From positions 992,001-1,056,000 of the forward strand of contig NZ_CP022986.1 in assembly GCF_002770595.1 (NCBI RefSeq): a stretch of DNA of 64,000 bases, read 5' to 3'. Each line of letters starts with the position of its first letter. The first letter of the stretch is position 1. Of the stretch, positions 35,379 to 43,887 are shown one piece after another. The translations under genes and the position numbers were made by a program. The DNA comes from Chryseobacterium camelliae (GTDB taxonomy: Bacteria > Bacteroidota > Bacteroidia > Flavobacteriales > Weeksellaceae). The notes beneath the pieces are model-generated. The model had not been told where the DNA came from, did no database searches, and worked only from the letters and a program-made list of their open reading frames with translations.

Positions 35379-35581
35379 GGTTTGAAGAATTGATATGCCT
35401 TATCCGTTAATTGTCCTGCATTAGTCAGCACATAATTCTAAAAAGATAAAATCACCCTTTTATGCAGGGATGCACCTTCTGTTCCGGACCTTTTTTAACT
35501 TTCAGGTTATCGTCAGTCTTATTTTTTATGCAATAGCTCAGCATGATATCACTTTTTGTGACAGCTTGAATTCTTTACTTC

Positions 35582-36274
35582 CTAAAATTTTAATGCTGAT
35601 GCATTATTTTTCTGACTTCTTTGCTTCCACAAAGCTCTAAGTGCCAAATAAAGAAAAGAAAGGTTAAAGGCCAGACAGATGATAATTAATGCATCAGCTT
35701 TCATCTGCAGTACAACCGTAATGAGATATAAAAATGCCGAAATCGGAACTGTGAGCATAAACGCCAGCAGAAACCTGAAAAACTGGATTCTGGCCTGATC
35801 AAAAGCATTGATAAAGTCGTAATAAAAGCCCAATATAGTAAAGCCTAAAAAAATAACTGCCATTGTCAGTAAACCTGTATTATCAATAATGTGCCGGTTG
35901 GCTGTTGTAATTATATCGGCTATATTTCCTAATACATTTTTGAAAATCAATACCGGTATCCCGAAGACGGCAAGCAGCACACCTATGTAAACGATCCAAA
36001 AAAAAGATTTTTTTGAGAGTTTTTCAGTTCCACCTTCTTTGTAGCTCTTAACAATGATTTTGCTAAACCGGGAAGGTCTGAAACTGTATATAACGATGAG
36101 GAAAAAATAAAATTCAAGCTGAAAAATGGTCAGTTGATAACCATTATTGGTGTTCCTGACCAAGCTTTCGTTAGGTGTCTGAATAATGAAAGAATAAAAT
36201 AGCGAGCATACGGCATAGCACCTAAAAAAAAGGAAGTAGCAAAACAGGGCAATTGAGATTCTTTTTGCAATCAT
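35582..36274 (-). CDS. Hypothetical multi-pass membrane protein
   Basis: A 230-residue protein with six likely membrane helices (about 8-30, 48-66, 90-112, 134-152, 165-187 and 197-215) and a basic tail. I recognise no family motif. It converges on the siderophore operon and has no same-strand neighbour. The loops are short, which argues against a receptor or enzyme with a large soluble domain. Confidence 0.7.
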   Translation of the reverse strand: MIAKRISIALFCYFLFFRCYAVCSLFYSFIIQTPNESLVRNTNNGYQLTIFQLEFYFFLIVIYSFRPSRFSKIIVKSYKEGGTEKLSKKSFFWIVYIGVLLAVFGIPVLIFKNVLGNIADIITTANRHIIDNTGLLTMAVIFLGFTILGFYYDFINAFDQARIQFFRFLLAFMLTVPISAFLYLITVVLQMKADALIIICLAFNLSFLYLALRALWKQRSQKNNASALKF

Positions 36275-36926
36275 TGCTTTTACAAGGGTTTTCTAATGAT
36301 AAAGATGGGTTAAAATTTCTTTAATCATTTTTTTTACTTTATAAACTTGTTTAAAGTGAGAACTTCACCTTTATTTTTCCTGTGAAAAGTTGCCTGTTCA
36401 TAGATTAGGCTTTCTGTTTCATCACCAGAAGTAAATTTTTAATTTGATTTGTTTATTTCGGATTCTAATTTCGACTAATTTTACTTCACATAAAATATTA
36501 TTTGATAATTTTTGATAGGCATTTAAAATATTTTCAGCTTTTGGCAGACGAACTTTAGAACGTTACGGCTGGTTCTTATTACCATCTTTGGACAACACAA
36601 CACTGGATAATCATCTTTTAGAAGGTTACCTGGTTTAATAACTGATCCTTATTTCTATGGGCAGACCTGAGCATTGGCCTGATAAATGGCAAAAACCAGG
36701 TATCTAATGTAACCAACGGAGATGTCTTCAGATAGAAATGGTTCTGGAACAGGAAAAGATAATCCCTGGCTATCAATATCTACCGTTTGAAGGATAAGCA
36801 GGCAGGAACTGGTCTGGTTTATAGGGAAGTTGAACAATACGGTTTCTTCAAAGATTCTCGCATGATTTCTTGACCGGTGAATGATACTTTTATATATTTG
36901 CCTATCACTATAAAAATAGTTTTAAA
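36275..36926. other. Intergenic region with promoter for the downstream gene
   Basis: A 652-base AT-rich gap. The only supported element is the promoter at 36870-36900. Around 36655-36840 both strands are open for short distances, but neither frame looks like a gene I can support. Confidence 0.5.
36870..36900 (+). promoter_or_regulatory. Bacteroidota-type promoter
   Basis: TTG at 36870-36872, a 20-base spacer and TATATTTG at 36893-36900 match the TTTG/TAnnTTTG promoter form. Transcription would start about 20 bases before the ATG at 36927. Confidence 0.65.
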
Positions 36927-38099
36927 ATGATCAGAAATAGATTCATCTTTTTCTTTTTTATCTCAGCTGTATTCTCATTTTCCGCACAGAAGCCCAGTGT
37001 CGTTGTTTTAGGAGTAGGACATTCGACACAGCTGATCAATGATAACCATCAGCCGGCAGTAATCAGGGCATTCATCGATAAAGTTAAGCCATCAGCAATT
37101 TGCGTTGAACGCTCACCGGAAGAGTTTTCGCGCAACGACTTTTATGAATTCACCTATGAACAGCAATATACTGTGGTTCCCTACGCCAGGGAAAAAAACA
37201 TACCGCTTTATCCTATTGACTGGCTTCCTTCTGAGACCGATACGGAATTAGGCTTTGGAGTAAAAGACCTCGGTGTTCCGAGATTTGTAAGACAGAAGGA
37301 AGGATTTTTAGGGTTTACTGTATTTACGGAAAAATCCGACTTTGAAGACGACCTGTATTTTGCAGAAAAACAGGATTACATCAACCGTATAGCCTCCTGG
37401 TATACGAAACAGTCTGAAAAGACATCTTTGGATCTTCCCAGACGTTTGTTTTTGTACAGGACATTTTTGCAATCGAAGAGAATCCAGAAAGTGCTTGAGA
37501 ATTATTCTTCTGCCGATACGGTATTGGTAGTTATCGGTGCTTTTCACAAGCATGATATCGAGCAGAACCTTGCGGAACAGGGCTATACGATAGTCCAGCC
37601 TTCTGCATTCGGACGGCTCAGCCAACCGGATATAAAAGACCATTTCAGAAAACAGGATGCCTATGCGATCCTGTCATTTAACCTTTTGGGCATGCAGAGT
37701 CAACTCATGAAAATCAATAATACACTTGTTGATTACGCCATGGAACAGCTTGGAAATGACCAATCGAATGAACTGGAATTTTTCAGGATCAGAAAATCCG
37801 TTATATCAGGAAAGATATCACCGAAACAGGCACAGGCAATGTACCAATCGCTGCTCGATAAGGCTGGCAGTGAAAACTGGACCTGGACCGGGGTTAAGGA
37901 CAACAGCCGTATTGATTCCTACTTCGATCCGTTCGGGAACCTCTCATTGAAAGACAGGATACGGCTGGAGATAGCACGGGAATCTATCAAGCTTTCGCAG
38001 CAGAAAGAGTTTAAAAATCAGATTGATATGATTGATCAGGGACTGACCTCTTATAAAAAATCAATGCTTCATTTCTACATTGAGAAATATTTAAAATAA
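36927..38099 (+). CDS. Secreted TraB/TIKI-like family protein (DUF5694-like)
   Basis: Exported protein of 390 residues with a signal peptide ending near SFSAQ (residue 20). Two histidine motifs characteristic of the TraB/ChaN/TIKI fold are present, VLGVGHSTQL at the start of the mature protein and VIGAFHKHDIEQN about 175 residues later, together with CVERSPEEF. This fold includes metal-dependent peptidases and haem-binding proteins; which applies here is unknown. The last 150 residues are helical and unrelated to known motifs. It is monocistronic with its own promoter. Confidence 0.75.
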   Translation: MIRNRFIFFFFISAVFSFSAQKPSVVVLGVGHSTQLINDNHQPAVIRAFIDKVKPSAICVERSPEEFSRNDFYEFTYEQQYTVVPYAREKNIPLYPIDWLPSETDTELGFGVKDLGVPRFVRQKEGFLGFTVFTEKSDFEDDLYFAEKQDYINRIASWYTKQSEKTSLDLPRRLFLYRTFLQSKRIQKVLENYSSADTVLVVIGAFHKHDIEQNLAEQGYTIVQPSAFGRLSQPDIKDHFRKQDAYAILSFNLLGMQSQLMKINNTLVDYAMEQLGNDQSNELEFFRIRKSVISGKISPKQAQAMYQSLLDKAGSENWTWTGVKDNSRIDSYFDPFGNLSLKDRIRLEIARESIKLSQQKEFKNQIDMIDQGLTSYKKSMLHFYIEKYLK

Positions 38100-38172
38100 T
38101 CCAAGGTTAAAATGATAGCCAATACTTACCGCTACCAGCGAAATTAATGACTCTTCAGATAATCATAAAAAT

Positions 38173-38213
38173 GGGTATAAAGCTGCTGGAATGAATCTCA
38201 CAGCTCTATACCC
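38173..38213. terminator. Hairpin between convergent genes
   Basis: GGGTATAAAGCTG (38173-38185) pairs with CAGCTCTATACCC (38201-38213) with one mismatch. It sits between the stops of two convergent genes, with A-rich and moderately T-poor flanks, so it could end transcripts from either side. Confidence 0.6.
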
Positions 38214-38256
38214 AAATAAGATGTTTAAAATGATTCTGGATCATCATCTGTTTCGA

Positions 38257-38673
38257 TCAGGCCACATACTCCCCTTCTTCATCCTTATGCCAGAAGGTAA
38301 CCCGCTTGGCACTTACTTTTAACAAGCAGATTCCCGGTGTTTCAATGCCTTCCGGAAACCACTGCTCAAGGCCGTCCACCCATTTTTCTTTCAAGGTTTC
38401 TTTATCTTTGACTACTGCTGCGGTACCGTAACACGCTATGAACAGCATATCGTCAGTCTGATATACGAGGCTTACTTTGTTATCCTTCTTAATCTGGTCA
38501 ACTTTGTTGCTGTCTTCGAATGTAAAAAACCAGGAATCCCCGTCGTATTCCACCTTACCGTTATTGCTCATCGGCCTGGAATGAGGAACCTGCCTTCCGT
38601 CCTGTGTAACCATCATGCAGAAGTCCAGGTCTTTCATTTTTTCTGCAATGGTTTTTAATGATGCTTTTTTCAT
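38257..38673 (-). CDS. Pyridoxamine 5'-phosphate oxidase-like (general stress protein 26) family
   Basis: A 138-residue protein with the split-barrel flavin-binding fold. Features are MKDLDFCMMVTQDGRQVPHSRPM (opening strands, quoted here in part as FCMMVTQDGRQVPHSRPM), WFFTFEDSNKVDQIKKDNKVSL and FIACYGTAAVVKDKETLKEKW, as in general stress protein 26. Such proteins bind FMN or F420 and many are induced by stress; the exact reaction is rarely known. The gene stands alone. Confidence 0.85.
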   Translation of the reverse strand: MKKASLKTIAEKMKDLDFCMMVTQDGRQVPHSRPMSNNGKVEYDGDSWFFTFEDSNKVDQIKKDNKVSLVYQTDDMLFIACYGTAAVVKDKETLKEKWVDGLEQWFPEGIETPGICLLKVSAKRVTFWHKDEEGEYVA

Positions 38674-39111
38674 ATTAATTTTTGTTTATACTGTCTTGGC
38701 GACTATTTTATAAAGATTGGGTTCTATGTTCTGTCAGTTTTCAGTACTGGATTCCTGCCATTTTAAGAGTATAAGAATACGGTATTGTCATATGTAACCA
38801 AAAGGTATACCGATATATGAATAGTTTAAAATGCAGAATCAATACAATTAATGCCGAGTCATTTTTTTTCCGGGAAACCGTTCTGTACAGGAAACAGAAT
38901 GCAAGATTAACAATCACGTTCTTATCACCAGGAATTTCCGTACCCTTCCCTCAATTATATTTTATCTCGAATTTGTAAAAGATATCAGCAAATACTAGGA
39001 TATCTTTTCTAACATACAACTCTAACAGGCACTCATAAGATCACGCCAACAATGATTTCAAGTTTAATCCATAACTGAAAAAATGATTATTCTGAACATA
39101 ATGGCTACGCA
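38674..39111. other. Intergenic region, nothing specific seen
   Basis: A 438-base AT-rich stretch upstream of the flavin-fold gene and downstream of the XRE gene. I found no reading frame, repeat or terminator here that I can support. Confidence 0.5.
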
Positions 39112-39741
39112 TTACAACTGTTTAAGCACGATATTCTCTAACCTTTCCAGCCTTGCAAGAATATCTGTCAACGTACTGTTTTTGCCTGCAGAAATGTGGC
39201 CTACTATGTTGTACAGCAGTTGATGGCTACCGCTTTTCCCTGACTGTTCATTAGCAAAATGAAGGTATCCGTTGCCATCAATCCATACGCTATGTGACGG
39301 GTGACCGGCTTTTTCCAGACTTAAAAATAATAAATCTCCATCAGTATAATGGGATTCCTGATCATGGTATTTTTTAAACTCATGAATCAGATCAATGTTT
39401 GCTAATATTTTTTGCAAAATATTTTTCTTTACAGGACTGCCGTCTTTATAATGCAGGACTTCTTCCTGCCTGTCGGCCCTTTTATCAGACTCAAACATTA
39501 AACGGTCTATATCGGAAACACTTGCCAACTGATTGACCTGTAATATTTCAGTCAGCAACTTATCCAAATCTAGGTTAAAGTAATTGGCTACTTTCAGGAT
39601 GGTTTCTATTTTAGGCTCTGCCCTGCCTTCTTCATAAGAGCTGATCACCCCCCTGTTCAGATCAAACAAATCGGCAAATGCTTTCTGGCTCAAGCCTTTT
39701 ACCTGTCTTATTTTCTTAATATTGGTTCCGAAAAAACTCAT
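39112..39741 (-). CDS. XRE-family regulator, divergent from the PspA operon
   Basis: A 209-residue transcription factor. Residues about 5-62 form the Cro/CI-type helix-turn-helix (IKKIRQVKGLSQKAFADLF then RGVISSYEEGRAEPKI). The C-terminal 140 residues have no recognised domain and may sense a signal or mediate dimerisation. Its -7 element, TATCTTTG (complement of 39758-39765), faces the psp operon promoter across 95 bases that contain two inverted repeats. Control of itself and of the psp genes is therefore likely. It is not a PspF-type activator, so this island does not use the enterobacterial scheme. Confidence 0.88.
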   Translation of the reverse strand: MSFFGTNIKKIRQVKGLSQKAFADLFDLNRGVISSYEEGRAEPKIETILKVANYFNLDLDKLLTEILQVNQLASVSDIDRLMFESDKRADRQEEVLHYKDGSPVKKNILQKILANIDLIHEFKKYHDQESHYTDGDLLFLSLEKAGHPSHSVWIDGNGYLHFANEQSGKSGSHQLLYNIVGHISAGKNSTLTDILARLERLENIVLKQL

Positions 39742-39750
39742 AAGCCTATT

Positions 39751-39792
39751 TTTTTAGCAAAGATAAACATTAAAACAAAATTATGCTAAAAA
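39751..39792. promoter_or_regulatory. Candidate XRE operators over the regulator's own promoter
   Basis: TTTTTAGCA (39751-39759) and TGCTAAAAA (39784-39792) are perfect 9-bp inverted arms 24 bases apart. They flank the TATCTTTG element of the xre gene, a layout that fits autorepression. Confidence 0.5.
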
Positions 39793-39794
39793 TA

Positions 39795-39825
39795 TTTGCA
39801 ATTATCAAATTTTGATTTATATTTG
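39795..39825 (+). promoter_or_regulatory. Promoter of the PspA/flotillin operon with internal palindrome
   Basis: TTTG (39795-39798), a 19-base spacer and TATATTTG (39818-39825) are a textbook Bacteroidota promoter. Inside the spacer is ATCAAA-T-TTTGAT (39804-39816), a perfect 6-bp inverted repeat well placed for repression by the divergent XRE protein. Confidence 0.8.
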
Positions 39826-39854
39826 TCTTATACAATTTGAATAAAAATACGATC

Positions 39855-40250
39855 ATGAAAAATCAAATATTCAGAACGGTTAAAGAATGGTTGTTAGACT
39901 ATGAGTTCAACATCACCCTGGAGGATGAGGCTCAGAGAATCTTAATCATTGAAAAGGAATCCAACGGAATCAAAAATATGATTTTGATTATTTCTGATTC
40001 CATACTCATTATGGAGCAGTTTCTTTTTGAAATTAAAAATCCGTCGGAAACCATTTACCGGTCATTATTAAAAAAGAACAGAGACATCGTACACGGTGCG
40101 TTTGCACTGGACCAGACGGGCAAAAGGGTTATTTTCCGGGATACCCTGCCTACTGACAATATGGCACAGAATGAAGTAATGGCATCCATTAATTCACTGG
40201 GAATTCTGGTAGGGGAATTCAATAATGAAATGATTGAAATGAGTAAATAA
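39855..40250 (+). CDS. YbjN-like small protein of the PspA operon
   Basis: A 131-residue protein from the ATG at 39855; a TTG 18 bases upstream is in frame but less likely. Strand-rich sequence with KNMILIISDSILIMEQFLF and RDIVHGAFALDQTGKRVIF is like the YbjN/type-III-chaperone fold and the YjfI-type proteins encoded next to PspA paralogues. Precise function is unknown; related proteins are proposed to be chaperones or partners of membrane-stress proteins. First gene after the operon promoter and 21 bases before pspA. Confidence 0.72.
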   Translation: MKNQIFRTVKEWLLDYEFNITLEDEAQRILIIEKESNGIKNMILIISDSILIMEQFLFEIKNPSETIYRSLLKKNRDIVHGAFALDQTGKRVIFRDTLPTDNMAQNEVMASINSLGILVGEFNNEMIEMSK

Positions 40251-40271
40251 AATCACTTAAAAAAAATCAAA

Positions 40272-40973
40272 ATGAACATTTTTGCACGATTATTCAAAAT
40301 AGGAAAAGCTGAGGTCCACTCGGTGATTGACGGCTTTGAAGACCCCATCAATCTTACTGAGCAAGGAATCAGGGAAATGAAAGAACAGCTGGTTAAAAGT
40401 ACAGAGGCGCTTGCGCAGCTCAAGGCACTTTCAATAAGAAAGAAAAATGAAGCAGAATCTGAGCAGCAGACCGCCAAAGATTACTACAATAAAGCTGTTA
40501 TCATAGTCCAGAAAGCAGAGAATGGTGAAGTGGATGCAACAGAAGCTGACCGCCTGGCCAAAGAGGCCCTGAAAAAACAGAGCTCAGCTCAGGAAAATTC
40601 TGGACACCTTGAAGGCGAGCACGCAAAGCTTCATGTTGAATGCGAAAAGATGCAGGGAAACATCAACAACCTGAAGTCAAATATTTCTAAATGGGAGAAC
40701 GAACTGAAAACACTTAAGGCAAGAGTCCAGGTAAGTGAGGCGACCCGTGATATCAATAAAAAAATGACCATGATGGACACCGGAAGCACGGTCTCCATGC
40801 TTGAAAAGCTGAAAGAAAGAGTAATCCAACAGGAAGCCTTGGCAGAAGCCTATTCCGATATATCCAACGCAGGAAAAACAATTGATGACGAAATTGATGC
40901 CGTTGTCAATAACTCTGACATGCAGGCTGAAGATGCCTTAAAAAAATTAAAAGAATCACTTAAAAAGGACTAA
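40272..40973 (+). CDS. PspA/IM30 family membrane-remodelling protein
   Basis: Phage-shock-protein-A family, 233 residues, almost all alpha-helical. It starts MNIFARLFKIGKAEVHSVID with an amphipathic first helix, then EDPINLTEQGIREMKEQL, the typical start of the long helical hairpin, and continues as coiled coil to about residue 215. PspA/IM30 proteins belong to the ESCRT-III superfamily and form rods or rings on damaged inner membrane. Here it is coupled to a YqiJ-like membrane protein, a flotillin and a large AAA ATPase, not to PspBC. Three bases separate it from the next gene. Confidence 0.92.
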   Translation: MNIFARLFKIGKAEVHSVIDGFEDPINLTEQGIREMKEQLVKSTEALAQLKALSIRKKNEAESEQQTAKDYYNKAVIIVQKAENGEVDATEADRLAKEALKKQSSAQENSGHLEGEHAKLHVECEKMQGNINNLKSNISKWENELKTLKARVQVSEATRDINKKMTMMDTGSTVSMLEKLKERVIQQEALAEAYSDISNAGKTIDDEIDAVVNNSDMQAEDALKKLKESLKKD

Positions 40974-40976
40974 ACG

Positions 40977-41624
40977 ATGACCTTTCAGGAATTTTTGGAC
41001 GTCGCATTCTCACCCGTAAATACTGTTTTGAGCGTACTGCTTGCCATGACAGTAATTTACTGGCTGTTTACCATCTTGACGGGTTTGGATATTGACATAG
41101 GTATTGATTCGGATCTGGATGCAGACCTGGATGCTCCGGATGGACATATACACCTTTCGGACGACCCGTCCATGTGGCTGCAGTTCCTCAAGTTCCTGAA
41201 CCTGGATATTGTACCCATGGCTTACTTCCTGACCATCAGTCTGCTGATCTCATGGCTGATCTCTTTTTACCTTAATTTCCACCTTCCGCTTCCGACATGG
41301 CTGGGCGTGGTAATTTTGATCCCCGTTTTGATTTCCAGTGTTTTGGTCACCAGGATCATCTTAAAACCTCTGACTCCGTTTTTCAGGGAGATCAATCATA
41401 AAGGTGAGAAAGCCTACGATTTTCTTGGGAGGCAAGGCAGACTAAAGTCAGGCATCCAGGGAGATAAAATAGGTATGATGGAACTGTTCATCGGAAATGA
41501 TCCTATGACGCTTATGGTAAAGAGCAAAGGCGGTAAACTGCTTGAGCACGGAGCATACGTGATGATTGTGGATGAAGAGCCTCAGAAGCGGATATATTAT
41601 GTAGAACGGATCATTCAAATCTGA
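40977..41624 (+). CDS. YqiJ-like (DUF1449) membrane protein with OB-fold tail
   Basis: A 215-residue inner-membrane protein. Three to four helices (about 15-37, 75-98 and 105-128), an acidic loop rich in Asp (DIDIGIDSDLDADLDAPDG) between the first two, and a C-terminal beta-domain starting KGEKAYDFLGRQGRL that resembles the OB-fold of NfeD-like flotillin partners. In E. coli the related YqiJ gene lies next to the flotillin YqiK. The flotillin gene follows here after 107 bases, supporting the same pairing. Confidence 0.82.
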   Translation: MTFQEFLDVAFSPVNTVLSVLLAMTVIYWLFTILTGLDIDIGIDSDLDADLDAPDGHIHLSDDPSMWLQFLKFLNLDIVPMAYFLTISLLISWLISFYLNFHLPLPTWLGVVILIPVLISSVLVTRIILKPLTPFFREINHKGEKAYDFLGRQGRLKSGIQGDKIGMMELFIGNDPMTLMVKSKGGKLLEHGAYVMIVDEEPQKRIYYVERIIQI

Positions 41625-41632
41625 GAAGTGCC

Positions 41633-41692
41633 ATGTTATATATCTTCTTCATCGTACTCAGTACTATCCTGAGCATGCTTTGCCATGCCTGA
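41633..41692 (+). CDS. Possible 19-residue hydrophobic peptide
   Basis: MLYIFFIVLSTILSMLCHA, preceded at 8-10 bases by GAGAAG-like purines, would be a single membrane-spanning peptide. It lies in the gap between the YqiJ-like and flotillin genes. It is too short to separate from chance by eye. Confidence 0.25.
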   Translation: MLYIFFIVLSTILSMLCHA

Positions 41693-41731
41693 TCATATAA
41701 ATATATTTTCAAATAATTAAACTTTAAAACT

Positions 41732-43741
41732 ATGAATTTACCATTAATTACAGGGATTGTTGTTGCGGTAATCGCTTCAATCGGATTGATTTTCTGGGTG
41801 CTGTCCATGTACAAAAAAACCGTACAGGGCATCGTTATCCTCAGGACCGGATATGGCGGAACAAAAGTATTCTTCAATGCCGGGATCGTGATCCCGATTA
41901 TACACCGGATGGAGTCTATGGATATTTCGGTAAAAAAATTAGAAATTGCCAGAGAAGGAAGAGCCGGCCTGATCTGTAAAGACAATATGAGGGCAGATAT
42001 CCAGGTGGCATTCTTCATACGGGTAAATAAATCGGTGGATGACATCGTGAATGTAGGACAGACGATAGGCTGCCAGAGGGCATCCGATATCCATACCCTG
42101 AGAGAGTTGTTCGAAGCTAAGTTTTCGGAAGCGCTGAAAACGGTAGGCAAAAAGTTTGAATTCATCGAACTGTATGAAGCGAGAAGTGAATTCCGTCAGG
42201 AAATCCTGGATATCATCGGGACAGACCTGAACGGATATGTCCTGGATGACTGTGCGATCGACTACCTGGAGCAGACCTCCATAGAAAGCCTGGATAAAGA
42301 TAACATCCTGGATTCAGAAGGGATCAAAAAGATTACGGAATTAACCGCTACCCAGAATATCAAAGCCAACCAGGTGCGCAGAGATGAGGAAAAAACCATC
42401 ACCAAGCAGAATGTTGAGGCGAGGGAAGCCATTTTAGAGCTTGAAAAGCAGCTGGCTGAAAAAGAAGAATCTCAGAAAAGAGAGGTAGCCAACATCAAAG
42501 CACGTGAAAACGCTGAGATCCTGAAAGTGAATGAAGAGGAAAGGCTGAAGTATGAGACAGTACGCATAGCCACCGAAGAAAAACTTCAGATCGCTGAAGA
42601 AAATAAGCTGAGACAGGTGGTGATTGCCGCTAAAAATAAAGAACGTGCCGACCTGGTTGAAACAGAGCGCGTGCAGAAAGACAAAATGCTGGAAGCCACA
42701 GAAAGGGAAAGAATTGTTTCCCTGGCCCAGATTGAAAAAGAAAAAGCGATCGAGCTGGAAAAGAAAAACATCCAGGATGCCATCCGTGAGCGTTTAACCA
42801 TGGAAAAAACAGTAGTCGAAGAACAGCAGGTGATCAAAGACCTGGAAGCTTTTAAGACAGCTGACAGAATGAAGCAGGTAGAAATTACACTGGCCAACCA
42901 GGAGGCCGAAAAGAAGCTGATCCAGGAGACAAAAGCTGCGGAAGCCAGGAAACTGGCGGCTGAAAAGGATGCCCAGAAATATGTCATCGAAGCCCAGGCG
43001 AAGAGAGATGCTGCCGAAAAAGAAGCGGAAGCCCGTAAAATAATCGCTGATGCTAAAGCAAAAGAAGAAGCTACAGTGGGATTATCTGAAGCCCAGGTCC
43101 TCCATGCAAAAGCTGACGCTGCGGAAAGACAGGGAATTGTGGAAGCTGTGGTGATAGAGAAAAAGGCAGATGCCATTAAAAAAGAAGGCATCGCCCAGGC
43201 AGAAGTCATTAAAGAGAAAGCGCTGGCGGAAGCTGCCGGAATTACCGAAAAGGCAGAAGCCATGAAAAAGCTGAATGACGCAGGAAAAGACCACGAAGAG
43301 TTCAGGCTTACCCTAGCAAAAGAAAAAGAGGTGGAACTGGCACAAATCTCCATCCAGAAAGACATCGCCCAGGCTCAGGCTGAAGTATTGTCGCAAGCGT
43401 TTAAGTCTGCAAAAATTGATATCGTAGGTGGCGACAACACTTTCTTTGACAATGTGGTCCGCCAGGTTTCCGCAGGAAAAGGATTGGATAAATTTATCAG
43501 CCACAGTGAAAATGCGCAGCTGGTGAAAGAAAACCTCTTAGGCGACGGTGAAAATATTATTGAAAAAGTAATGGGAATGGTTGATAAATACAACATTTCA
43601 TCTGAAGACATCAAAAATATGAGCATTGCAAACCTGATCTTTAAGCTGAACGGTGTAGCCAACATGCAGGAAAGAGGCCTTCTTGACAGGGCCATGGACA
43701 TGGCAAAAAATCTGGGGGTTGACCAGAAGCCTATCAGATAA
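41732..43741 (+). CDS. Flotillin/SPFH-domain protein (YqiK-like)
   Basis: Flotillin-family scaffold of 669 residues. An N-terminal membrane helix (about 5-27, LITGIVVAVIASIGLIFWVL) is followed by the SPFH/Band 7 domain (about 35-190; VILRTGYGGTKVFFNAGIVI, MRADIQVAFFIRVNK). From about 195 to 540 the chain is a long Glu/Lys/Ala-rich coiled coil, then the globular C-terminal part. These proteins form large membrane cages with DUF1449/NfeD partners. It shares the operon with PspA. A terminator-like hairpin follows the stop. Confidence 0.92.
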   Translation: MNLPLITGIVVAVIASIGLIFWVLSMYKKTVQGIVILRTGYGGTKVFFNAGIVIPIIHRMESMDISVKKLEIAREGRAGLICKDNMRADIQVAFFIRVNKSVDDIVNVGQTIGCQRASDIHTLRELFEAKFSEALKTVGKKFEFIELYEARSEFRQEILDIIGTDLNGYVLDDCAIDYLEQTSIESLDKDNILDSEGIKKITELTATQNIKANQVRRDEEKTITKQNVEAREAILELEKQLAEKEESQKREVANIKARENAEILKVNEEERLKYETVRIATEEKLQIAEENKLRQVVIAAKNKERADLVETERVQKDKMLEATERERIVSLAQIEKEKAIELEKKNIQDAIRERLTMEKTVVEEQQVIKDLEAFKTADRMKQVEITLANQEAEKKLIQETKAAEARKLAAEKDAQKYVIEAQAKRDAAEKEAEARKIIADAKAKEEATVGLSEAQVLHAKADAAERQGIVEAVVIEKKADAIKKEGIAQAEVIKEKALAEAAGITEKAEAMKKLNDAGKDHEEFRLTLAKEKEVELAQISIQKDIAQAQAEVLSQAFKSAKIDIVGGDNTFFDNVVRQVSAGKGLDKFISHSENAQLVKENLLGDGENIIEKVMGMVDKYNISSEDIKNMSIANLIFKLNGVANMQERGLLDRAMDMAKNLGVDQKPIR

Positions 43742-43761
43742 AGCACAATCAATTATATTGT

Positions 43762-43803
43762 AAAACTCTCATTGTTTTCTCCTGTGGTACCTTGAGAGTT
43801 TTT
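43762..43803 (+). terminator. Terminator-like hairpin between flotillin and ATPase genes
   Basis: AAAACTCTCA (43762-43771) and TGAGAGTTTT (43793-43802) are perfect 10-bp arms with a 21-base loop and a short T run. It may reduce read-through so that the large ATPase is made at a lower level than the upstream proteins. Confidence 0.65.
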
Positions 43804-43887
43804 CATCCTGCCTGATTCAGCTAAAAGCATTGTAGCACAGAGATAACAGACTGAAAGAAGGTACATAACATTTTAACATCTTATACT

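Noticed and set aside
36655..36837. 60-codon minus-strand frame in the gap before the TraB-like gene
   Set aside because: No ribosome-binding site, no family, and an equally open piece exists on the other strand.
42586..43752. Long open frames on the minus strand across the flotillin gene
   Set aside because: They are antisense to a strongly supported coiled-coil gene; their Ser/Phe/Ala-rich products only reflect the Glu/Lys/Ala-rich sense codons.
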